Source of the DNA: CAYOEZ01 sp964402955
GTDB taxonomy: Bacteria > Chloroflexota > DTOL01 > DAOUCN01
Assembly (NCBI GenBank): GCA_964402955.1
Contig: CAYOEZ010000140.1
Span: 1-12,730, forward strand
Direction of reading: 5' to 3'
Length of the DNA: 12,730 nt
Below are positions 1-5,757 of this stretch, in pieces. The notes below the pieces were generated by a model. That model had not been told where the DNA came from, ran no database searches, and saw only the letters and a program-made list of their open reading frames with translations. Numbering within the stretch: the stretch's first letter is position 1; the number at the start of each line of letters is the position of its first letter. A program made the position numbers and the translations under genes.

Positions 1-32
1 AGCAGAAACCTGTGAATGGCTGGATAATGGAA

Positions 33-1112
33 TCACTGCGGCTCAGGCTGGCCGTCAGTCGCCGGCTTGCCGTACTGCTGGATTGGCTGCATATCGGTCC
101 TGATTACAAACTCGCCAATGATGAAGTATGTCCCTAAAGCGATGCTCCGTGCATCGTCTCTGGTTATTGGCGCATGGGCGGTGGATTGATAGGCAATCAA
201 TGCACTAACTGAGTCGGCAAGCCGCTCAATCTCGCCGCTCAGGAATTCACCCCTAGTCCCACACAGTCCTTTTTGATGGAGGTAAGCCCGTAGTCGGTTC
301 TTGGACATACCTTTGCTTACAGACATCTTACTGGTTCTCTTACCATCCTTGTCTGTACCGGGCAAATGCTCGTACGTCGGACGTGGATCGTGCCAGAGAT
401 GGTCGGCAAGGTCGCTCAAGAGGTTGCGACATCCGAGCACTGCATTGCGCCACTCTTCAGGGTTATCGGATTGGATGCCTCGGTTGATGGCTTCCATATG
501 GTTGGCAAAGCCCAAGCTACCTAGAGATGCGTCGACCTGTTTGCGGTAGTCCGCCCAGATCTCACCGAGTACGTTCCCATGTCGGAGGACGACGTACGCG
601 TTGGATGCCCAATTGAAGGTGTGACTTTCGATAGTGGCCACGCAACCTGCGAAACTGAAGGCAGGATAGTCTTTGACCGCAACGAGCGTTACAGCCCTAC
701 CCAGTTTTTTGGACCATTGCTGCTTTGTCTGCGGAGTGTGTTCTCGATAGCCACCTTGGGCGGCTGCTAGCAGCGTATCGATATCAGTTCGCACTTCAAG
801 GGTTGGGGGGAGGATTGCATCTTCGTCGGGAGGACGGTTGATCATGGTCTCGGCTGCCCACGTGCTGATCTCGTATATCGAACCCTGCAGAACCCAGTCC
901 ACCTTTCCGTTTACAAACCGGTACAGTGGCAACGCCGCATCCTGAGGATAGCCGGTAAGCTCGCGTTGAAACCAGGCTAACGCATCTTTCCAACCGATCA
1001 AGGTGCATACGTGTTGGCATTGGCGCAGGATAACCTTCAGATCGTGTTTGCTGCTGGTGAGTGCATGCAGCACATCGCCAAGAATCTGAACAGCTTCTTC
1101 TTGAGCAATCAT
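33..1112 (-). CDS. AbiTii-domain protein (abortive-infection-like, candidate phage defence)
   Basis: A 359-residue protein from the chosen start. Residues about 1-70 match the AbiTii domain as I remember it: a helical N-terminus, then the signature RELTGYPQDAALPLYR at about 50-65, where the family has ELxGYPxDxxLPxYR. The C-terminal half (about 221-340) has a second conserved-looking helical block beginning RNAVLGCRNLLSDLADHL. No catalytic motif is evident. The family is named after a component of the lactococcal AbiT phage-resistance system, and its biochemical activity is not known to me. The frame is open up to an ATG at 1184, but that codon lies upstream of the transcription start predicted from the TATAAT at 1187-1192 and has no ribosome binding site. 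The ATG at 1112 has AGGAG 11 nt upstream and begins where the domain begins, so I prefer it. GC content looks lower than in the neighbours (50% in line 601-660 against 72% in line 3241-3300, counted by hand), which suggests horizontal transfer. A defence role is inference; no partner gene is visible. Confidence 0.78.
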   Translation of the reverse strand: MIAQEEAVQILGDVLHALTSSKHDLKVILRQCQHVCTLIGWKDALAWFQRELTGYPQDAALPLYRFVNGKVDWVLQGSIYEISTWAAETMINRPPDEDAILPPTLEVRTDIDTLLAAAQGGYREHTPQTKQQWSKKLGRAVTLVAVKDYPAFSFAGCVATIESHTFNWASNAYVVLRHGNVLGEIWADYRKQVDASLGSLGFANHMEAINRGIQSDNPEEWRNAVLGCRNLLSDLADHLWHDPRPTYEHLPGTDKDGKRTSKMSVSKGMSKNRLRAYLHQKGLCGTRGEFLSGEIERLADSVSALIAYQSTAHAPITRDDARSIALGTYFIIGEFVIRTDMQPIQQYGKPATDGQPEPQ

Positions 1113-1123
1113 CTCAGCGGACG

Positions 1124-1128
1124 CTCCT
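1124..1128 (-). promoter_or_regulatory. Ribosome binding site that decides the AbiTii start
   Basis: On the minus strand this reads AGGAG, 11 nt before the ATG at 1112. The spacing is slightly long. No comparable site precedes the alternative ATG at 1184, which follows directly on TATAATGG. Confidence 0.5.
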
Positions 1129-1186
1129 GGCGTGGCATAATCTGTCTTGCCGTTTGCGAGTCGGCCCTTACGTAGTGTGTGCATCC

Positions 1187-1195
1187 ATTATAGCA
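1187..1195 (-). promoter_or_regulatory. Extended -10 promoter of the AbiTii gene
   Basis: Read on the minus strand this is TGCTATAAT, a perfect extended -10 element (TGnTATAAT) of the sigma-70 type. No good -35 hexamer lies 16-18 nt upstream; extended -10 promoters tolerate that. Transcription should begin near 1180, leaving a leader of about 68 nt before the ATG at 1112. A palindrome at 1201-1218 covers the -35 region. Confidence 0.6.
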
Positions 1196-1200
1196 CGATC

Positions 1201-1218
1201 GCTATCCTTCTGGATAGC
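1201..1218. repeat. Perfect inverted repeat in the AbiTii promoter, possible operator
   Basis: GCTATCC, a four-base spacer TTCT, then GGATAGC: seven perfectly paired bases on each side. It sits just upstream of the -10 element, over the -35 region, in the 205 bp between the divergent AbiTii start and the monooxygenase-like remnant. That position fits an operator for a repressor, or DNA that can extrude as a small hairpin. It has no T-tract, so it is not a typical terminator. No regulator gene is visible nearby. Confidence 0.4.
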
Positions 1219-1317
1219 AGGTTCGCCCGAGTCCATTTACACGATTCTGCCGCTCCAGGGCAGCGGGATATTCCCCTCGATGGACTACGCTGACGACATG
1301 CAAGGAGTACCCCACTC

Positions 1318-1634
1318 ATGATCACCCGCATCTGGCATGGCTGGACGACGCCTATGAGGCGCTGCTCAAGAGCGAGATATTCGTCGGCATCAAGGGGCGC
1401 GCCATCGCCGGCTACAGGGGCATCCAGCTTCTGCGCCGCAGCGCCGGCGACGAGGTGGAATTCGTGACCATCATGTGGTTCGATTCGATCGAGGCGGTGC
1501 GGGCTTTCGCCGGGGACGACTACGAGGCGGCGGTTGTTCCGCCCAAAGCACGCGCCATCCTGGCACGCTTCGACGCCCATTCGCAACACTACCAGGTTGA
1601 GGTTGAGCTAGTGGAACAGGGAGGTCATTGGTGA
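1318..1634 (+). pseudogene. Antibiotic-biosynthesis-monooxygenase-like small protein, frameshifted
   Basis: AAGGAG at 1302-1307 precedes an ATG at 1318 that encodes MITRIWHGWTTP and then runs into a wrong frame. From about 1347 the plus-two frame encodes DDAYEALLKSEIF and continues without interruption through EFVTIMWFDS, VRAFAGDDYEAAVVP and ARAILARFD to TGA at 1632-1634. Joined, the two parts resemble a family of about 105 residues with an ABM/dimeric alpha-beta-barrel fold, whose start I recall as MIxRIWHGWTTPxNADAYEALL. About five codons plus one base appear to be missing at 1345-1352. The second frame has no ATG, GTG or TTG start between the break and position 1266. The stop overlaps the rocD GTG start (GTGA), so the two genes were once translationally coupled. 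It is either a real disabling deletion or an assembly error; the sequence alone cannot tell. Confidence 0.7.
1618..1624 (+). promoter_or_regulatory. Ribosome binding site that decides the rocD start
   Basis: AGGGAGG lies 6 nt before the GTG at 1631 but only 3 nt before the in-frame TTG at 1628. The spacing and the GTGA overlap with the upstream stop both favour GTG 1631. Confidence 0.6.
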
Positions 1635-2833
1635 AGACACAGGACTATGTCGCTTTAGAGAACAAGTACGGCGCGACCAACTACAAGCCGCTCGATGTGG
1701 TGCTGACACGCGGCCAGGGCATCTGGGTGTGGGATGTGGACGGCAACAAGTACATGGATTGCCTCTCGTCCTATTCCGCCGTCAACCAGGGCCACTGCCA
1801 CCCGCGCATCGCCGCTGTGATGAAGGAACAGTGTGAGAAGCTGACCCTCACCTCGCGCGCCTTCCGCAACGACCAGTTGCCGCTCTTCTACCAGGAGTTG
1901 TGCGAGCTGACCCATTCGCACATGGCGCTGCCCATGAACAGCGGCGCCGAGGCGGTCGAATCGGTGATCAAGGCCGTGCGCAAGTGGGGCTACAAAGAGA
2001 AGAAGATACCCGAGGGCAAGGCCGAGGTCATCGTCTGCGCCAACAACTTCCACGGGCGCACCATCACCATCGTCGGTTTCAGCACGGAGGAACAGTACCG
2101 CGATGGCTACGCCCCCTTCACGCCGGGCTTCACGATCATTCCCTTTGGCGATGCTGAGGCGCTGGAAACAGCCATCACCCCTTGCACCGTGGCCTTCCTG
2201 GTCGAGCCGATTCAGGGCGAGGCGGGCATCATCGTGCCGCCGCCGGGCTTCCTGCGCGCAGCGCGCCGCATCTGCACGGCCCACGGCATCGCCCTCATCA
2301 CCGACGAGATTCAGACCGGCCTGGGTCGCACCGGCAAGCTGCTGGCCGAGGAGCACGACGGCGTCGAGGCCGACCTGACCGTGATCGGCAAGGCGCTGTC
2401 GGGCGGATTCTACCCCATCTCCGCTGTCCTCTCCAACAAGGAAGTGCTGGGTGTCTTCCAGCCTGGCGACCACGGCAGCACCTTTGGCGGCAACCCCCTG
2501 GCCTGCGCCGTGGCGCGCATGGCGCTCAAGGTGCTGATCGAAGAAAACATGATCGAGAATGCCGCCAAAATGGGCGACTATCTGATGGCGCAGTTGCGCG
2601 CGGTCAAGAGCCCACACATCAAGGAAGTGCGCGGCAAGGGGCTGTTGGTGGGCATCGAGCTGCACGAAGAGGCCGGCGGCGCGCGCCGCTTCTGCGAGGC
2701 GCTGATGGCCAGGGGGCTGCTCTGCAAAGAGACGCATAGGAACGTGATCCGCATCGCCCCGCCGCTCGTCATCACCAAAGCGGAGATCGATTGGGCGATG
2801 GAGCGGCTGGCGCCGGTGCTGGCGAGCGCGTGA
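1631..2833 (+). CDS. rocD: Ornithine aminotransferase (ornithine--oxo-acid transaminase)
   Basis: A 400-residue class-III PLP-dependent aminotransferase, the usual length for RocD. It transfers the delta-amino group of ornithine to 2-oxoglutarate, giving glutamate 5-semialdehyde and glutamate in cytosolic arginine/proline metabolism. The N-terminus (ALENKYGATNYKPLDVVLTR, then GIWVWDVDGNKYMDCLSSYS and VNQGHCHPRI) is typical of ornithine aminotransferases and separates it from acetylornithine and GABA aminotransferases. The cofactor Asp is D225 in ITDEIQTGLGRTG, and the Schiff-base Lys is K254 in VIGKALSGGF. HGSTFGGNPLACAVA follows at 281-295. The start is GTG 1631, not the in-frame TTG at 1628. 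The upstream monooxygenase-like remnant ends inside the start codon, implying a former two-gene operon. No arginase or proline gene is next to it. Confidence 0.93.
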   Translation: MKTQDYVALENKYGATNYKPLDVVLTRGQGIWVWDVDGNKYMDCLSSYSAVNQGHCHPRIAAVMKEQCEKLTLTSRAFRNDQLPLFYQELCELTHSHMALPMNSGAEAVESVIKAVRKWGYKEKKIPEGKAEVIVCANNFHGRTITIVGFSTEEQYRDGYAPFTPGFTIIPFGDAEALETAITPCTVAFLVEPIQGEAGIIVPPPGFLRAARRICTAHGIALITDEIQTGLGRTGKLLAEEHDGVEADLTVIGKALSGGFYPISAVLSNKEVLGVFQPGDHGSTFGGNPLACAVARMALKVLIEENMIENAAKMGDYLMAQLRAVKSPHIKEVRGKGLLVGIELHEEAGGARRFCEALMARGLLCKETHRNVIRIAPPLVITKAEIDWAMERLAPVLASA

Positions 2834-2842
2834 GGCCGGAAC

Positions 2843-2948
2843 GCCGGGAAGCTCGAAGCTTCCGGCTGAACAGATGGAAGCCCCGTTGGGGCTAACCTTC
2901 AGCCTCGGAGAGGCTTCCGGTTGTTCAGCGAGGAGCTTCTAGCTCCGG
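2843..2948. repeat. Cluster of four short hairpins between rocD and the aldo/keto reductase
   Basis: The gap between rocD and the next gene is filled by four inverted repeats, each with a three-base loop. They are GGAAGCT/AGCTTCC at 2847-2863 (extendable to 2843-2866 with one bulged base), AGCCCC/GGGGCT at 2879-2893, AGCCTC/GAGGCT at 2901-2915 and GGAGCT/AGCTCC at 2932-2946. GCTGAAC (2865-2871) and GTTCAGC (2923-2929) pair around the two middle hairpins, so the whole stretch could fold as a branched structure. There are no T-runs. It looks like a dispersed palindromic element rather than a simple terminator, though it may also shield or end the rocD transcript. Confidence 0.65.
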
Positions 2949-2984
2949 TCAGCCACGCGACATATAACTCATCCTGAGGAAGAC

Positions 2985-3962
2985 ATGAAGTACAACCCTC
3001 TCGGCCGTACTGGCCTGCTCGTCTCCGAAATTGGCTTTGGCTGCGGCGGCACCGGCGGCTTGCTCACGCGTGGCGACTACCCACTGATGCGCCGGACCGT
3101 GGCGCGGGCGATCGAGCTGGGCGTCAACTACTTCGACACAGCGGCGCTCTATGGCGATGGCCAGTCCGAGGTGAATCTCGGCGCTGTCCTGCGCGAGCTG
3201 CAGGCCGACGTGCTTGTGGGCAGCAAGGCGCGGCCCGCAGGCGACGACGTTCTGCACATCGGCGCGGCGATCATCCGCTCGGTCGAGGCCAGCCTGCGCC
3301 GCATGGGCCGCTCGCACATCGACCTGATGCAGTTGCACAATCGCCTTGACTGGCAGCGCGATGCGCAACGCAACCTGATTGGCCTTGCCGACCTCGATGA
3401 CGTGGCGCAGGCGTTCGAGAAGCTGCAGCAACAGGGCAAGATTCGCTTCTGGGGCATGAACGCGCTGGGCGAGAGCGATGTTTTGCACGGCGGGGTAGCA
3501 AGCGGGCGCTTCCAGACGATTCAGATTCTCTTCAACTTGCTCAATCCGTCGGCAGGAATGCCGGTAGCGCCGGACTTCCCGTTTCAGAACTACCAACAAC
3601 TCATCCAACACGCCGCGCAGCAGAACATGGGCGTCATCGCCTTCCGCGTTCTGGCGGGCGGAGCGCTGAGCGGCGCGATCGAGCGCCATCCGGTCGCCTC
3701 GCCCACGGTAGACCATATTGCGTCGGCCCCGGTCTATAGCGCCGATGTCGCCGCGGCGCAGCGTTACCGTTTTCTGGTAGACGACGGCGTGGTGAGCAGC
3801 CTGGCCGAGGCGGCGCTGCGTTTTGTCATCAGCGAGACGGGCGTCTCCACAGCCCTGATCGGGGTTTCTGATCAAGCACAGCTCGAGGAGATGGTTGCCT
3901 TTGCCGGACATGGCCCACTGCCGTCCCCAGCGTTGGCGCGTATCAGACAGATGTGGAGCTGA
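2985..3962 (+). CDS. Aldo/keto reductase, aldose-dehydrogenase-like
   Basis: A 325-residue NAD(P)-dependent oxidoreductase with a TIM-barrel fold. The start MKYNPLGRTGLLVSEIGFGC is the standard AKR opening. The catalytic tetrad is visible: D51 and Y56 in NYFDTAALYG, K81 in LVGSKARP and H118 in LMQLHN. The region ALRFVISETGVSTALIGVSD near 275-295 is the usual C-terminal cofactor-binding part. The GCGGTGGLL stretch recalls L-galactose or D-threo-aldose 1-dehydrogenases, but substrate cannot be fixed from sequence. GAGGA at 2976-2980 precedes the ATG by 4 nt. The stop at 3960-3962 lies 29 bp before the next start, and the gene heads an operon with a DinB-like gene and a sugar-acid dehydratase. 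That context suggests oxidation of a sugar to its lactone or acid. Confidence 0.88.
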   Translation: MKYNPLGRTGLLVSEIGFGCGGTGGLLTRGDYPLMRRTVARAIELGVNYFDTAALYGDGQSEVNLGAVLRELQADVLVGSKARPAGDDVLHIGAAIIRSVEASLRRMGRSHIDLMQLHNRLDWQRDAQRNLIGLADLDDVAQAFEKLQQQGKIRFWGMNALGESDVLHGGVASGRFQTIQILFNLLNPSAGMPVAPDFPFQNYQQLIQHAAQQNMGVIAFRVLAGGALSGAIERHPVASPTVDHIASAPVYSADVAAAQRYRFLVDDGVVSSLAEAALRFVISETGVSTALIGVSDQAQLEEMVAFAGHGPLPSPALARIRQMWS

Positions 3963-3975
3963 TGTCGCTGTATCC

Positions 3976-3984
3976 AAAGGGAGG
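3976..3984 (+). promoter_or_regulatory. Ribosome binding site that decides the DinB-like start
   Basis: AAAGGGAGG lies 7 nt before the ATG at 3992. In-frame ATGs at 3953, 3962 and 3986 are either upstream of it or only 1 nt after it, so 3992 is the best start. Confidence 0.65.
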
Positions 3985-3991
3985 CATGACC

Positions 3992-4426
3992 ATGTCACAT
4001 ATTGAAGACAATGCCGTTGAGCGAAAACATCTGATCGCTCTGGCCAACCGTCTGACCGATGCGCAATTGCGCCGCCAGACAGACGCCGACTGGACGGTGG
4101 CCGCGCTCTTTGCGCACCTGGCCTTCTGGGATCAGCGCGCCCTGGTTCTGCTCGATAAATGGAAGCAAAGCGGCGTTGGGCCGTCACCAATTGATACAGA
4201 CATCGTCAATGAAGCTATGAGGGTGCATTGCCTGGTTATTCCGCCGCGCACAGCAGCGCAGTTGGCTGTGTCGTGCGCCGTTGCCATTGACCGGCAGATC
4301 GAACAGCTCGACCCTGCCTTTGTGGCGATTGTGCTGCGCGACGGCAAGACAGTGCGACTCAACCGCGCCGACCACCGCCGCGAGCATCTGCGACAGATCG
4401 AACGTGTATTGGGTATAGGGAGTTGA
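3992..4426 (+). CDS. DinB-like / maleylpyruvate-isomerase-fold protein
   Basis: A 144-residue protein with the DinB four-helix-bundle pattern. DADWTVAALFAHLAFWDQRA at 31-50 carries the first metal-binding-type His (H42). The C-terminal helix NRADHRREHLRQIERVLG carries H128 and H132. This spacing of three histidines is typical of DinB/YfiT/mycothiol-dependent isomerase-like proteins, which bind a divalent metal and often act as thiol S-transferases or isomerases. The specific reaction is unknown. The start is set by the Shine-Dalgarno at 3976-3984; longer starts reaching back into the aldo/keto reductase are open but poorly placed. Only 4 bp separate its stop from the dehydratase ATG, so the two are surely cotranscribed. 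Whether it helps in sugar-acid metabolism or is a passenger is not clear. Confidence 0.78.
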   Translation: MSHIEDNAVERKHLIALANRLTDAQLRRQTDADWTVAALFAHLAFWDQRALVLLDKWKQSGVGPSPIDTDIVNEAMRVHCLVIPPRTAAQLAVSCAVAIDRQIEQLDPAFVAIVLRDGKTVRLNRADHRREHLRQIERVLGIGS

Positions 4427-4430
4427 CCAC

Positions 4431-5570
4431 ATGAAGATTAGCGCAGTCGAGCCGCTGGCGATCGATCGCTACCTCTTTGTCCAGGTGCATACTGACGCCG
4501 GCATTGTTGGCCTGGGTGAATCCGGCGCCTGGGGGCACCTGGAAGCGTCCGAGGCGGCCATGCGTAAGTTCGGCGAGTATCTGGTGGGCAAAGATCCTTT
4601 CCAGATCGAGCACCACCAGGATGTCATGCACCGCTGGAGCTACTTCCGCGGCGCGGCCATCATGGGCGCCATCTCAGCCATAGACATTGCGCTGTGGGAC
4701 ATCAAGGGCAAGGCGCTGGGCGTGCCGGTGTATGAGCTTCTGGGCGGCAAGGTGCGCGACCGGGTGCGCGTGTATTATCACGTTCTCGCCCCAACCCTCG
4801 ATGAGCAATTGCAGAAGATGGTTGAGGCCAAGCAACATGGCTTCACCGCCGTCGGCCATCTCAACCCCTTCCTCGATGAACCCCACGAGCAGCGTTACTT
4901 CAAGACACATTCTGCCAAGATCGCCGGCGCCATCGAGTGCGTGCGCCGGTACCGGGCTGCTGTCGGCGACGAGGTCGATCTGTGCCTGGAGATGCACCGC
5001 CGTCTGACCCTGTCCGAGGCGATTGCGCTGGGCCGCGCCATCGAAGAATACCGGCCATTCTTCTATGAGGACCCTGTTCCGCCCGACAACATCGATGTCA
5101 TGGGCGAAGTCGCGCGCCAGATCGGCATCCCCATCGCCACAGGAGAACGGCTGCTGGGCTTGCCCGAGTTTGCCATGCTGGTGGAGCGGCGGGCAGCGCA
5201 GTATCTGCGACCATGCCTGTGCGTCGCAGGCGGGATTTCGGGCGGCAAGAAGATCGCCGCGCTGGCGGAGGCCTTCGGCCTGGGCATCGTGCCGCACAAC
5301 CCGCTCTCGCCGGTCAGCACGGCCGCCTGTCTGCAACTGGGGGCTGCCATACCCAATCTGGCGATTCAGGAGTTCCCTGGCGCCCAGGAGCGCGCCCCCC
5401 AGAACGAGATCGTGATAGGGCTGCCCAAAGCGGAGGCGGGGTTTCTGCCCGTGCCCACTGCCCCGGGGATCGGCGTCACGCTTGCGCCTGACGCTGCTGC
5501 CCGTTTCCCAGTCAGGCCGCGGCCCGTGCGCGCCCGCCTGCACGTTGATGGTTCCGTTGTGGACCAGTAG
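4431..5570 (+). CDS. Enolase-superfamily sugar-acid dehydratase (galactonate dehydratase-like)
   Basis: A 379-residue member of the mandelate racemase/muconate lactonizing group. AIMGAISAIDIALWDIKGKALGVPVYELLGG near 76-106 is the classic N-terminal signature. Metal ligands are E187 (LCLEMHRR), E213 (FFYEDP) and E239 (IATGERL). H189 is placed as general acid, H289 (GIVPHNPLSP) as base, and E314 lies in AIQEF. The spacings 26, 26, 50 and 25 equal those I recall for D-galactonate dehydratase (D183, E209, E235, H285, E310). Two deviations stand out: the first ligand is Glu rather than Asp, and the Asp normally paired with the base His is Cys (C262 in RPCLCVAGG). Dehydration of an aldonate to a 2-keto-3-deoxy acid is likely, but the substrate is open. 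GGGAG lies 8 nt before the ATG. It is third in the operon with the aldo/keto reductase. Confidence 0.85.
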   Translation: MKISAVEPLAIDRYLFVQVHTDAGIVGLGESGAWGHLEASEAAMRKFGEYLVGKDPFQIEHHQDVMHRWSYFRGAAIMGAISAIDIALWDIKGKALGVPVYELLGGKVRDRVRVYYHVLAPTLDEQLQKMVEAKQHGFTAVGHLNPFLDEPHEQRYFKTHSAKIAGAIECVRRYRAAVGDEVDLCLEMHRRLTLSEAIALGRAIEEYRPFFYEDPVPPDNIDVMGEVARQIGIPIATGERLLGLPEFAMLVERRAAQYLRPCLCVAGGISGGKKIAALAEAFGLGIVPHNPLSPVSTAACLQLGAAIPNLAIQEFPGAQERAPQNEIVIGLPKAEAGFLPVPTAPGIGVTLAPDAAARFPVRPRPVRARLHVDGSVVDQ

Positions 5571-5608
5571 TCGTATCCCGTGCTTTCACAAGAGCGAACG
5601 TGATTCAC

Positions 5609-5664
5609 CGCTGAGTTCGCAGAGAACGCAGAGGAAGCACAGGGTTCTCTCTGCGGACTCAGCG
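5609..5664. repeat. Imperfect 19-21 bp inverted repeat in the gap before mraY
   Basis: CGCTGAGTTCGCAGAGAAC (5609-5627) and GTTCTCTCTGCGGACTCAGCG (5644-5664) are reverse complements apart from one substitution and a two-base indel. They would form a long stem with a 16-base loop containing another GCAGAGG motif. Such CGCAGAG-rich palindromes occur in many copies between genes in several bacterial phyla. The rest of the 5571-5757 gap holds nothing I recognise beyond the mraY ribosome binding site; I found no convincing promoter. It may also end the dehydratase operon, though there is no T-tract. Confidence 0.65.
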
Positions 5665-5744
5665 TGCTCCGCGCTGGATTGTGTCTGCCGACCAACTGTA
5701 CGGTGAAACTGACAGAAAACCGCGACCTTTCCATTCTTCCACTC

Positions 5745-5749
5745 GGAGG
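5745..5749 (+). promoter_or_regulatory. Ribosome binding site that decides the MraY-family start
   Basis: GGAGG lies 8 nt before TTG at 5758. The longer in-frame candidate GTG at 5749 overlaps this site and so cannot use it. Confidence 0.6.
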
Positions 5750-5757
5750 TGGCTCCT

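Noticed and set aside
1188..1589. 133-codon minus-strand frame opposite the monooxygenase-like remnant
   Set aside because: It starts in the repeat-like GC-rich antisense of the remnant; the plus-strand reading has a ribosome binding site and family residues.
1655..2737. 360-codon open frame on the minus strand opposite rocD
   Set aside because: It mirrors the third-codon GC bias of rocD; its translation is low-complexity (many H, D, Q, A, R) with no recognisable domain, while rocD is unmistakable.
2963..2968. TATAAC as a -10 box for the aldo/keto reductase operon
   Set aside because: No -35 at the right distance, and the transcript would start next to the ribosome binding site.
2949..4190. 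413-codon minus-strand frame across the aldo/keto reductase and DinB-like genes
   Set aside because: It spans two real genes and the hairpin region, has no ribosome binding site or family motifs, and is a GC-bias shadow.
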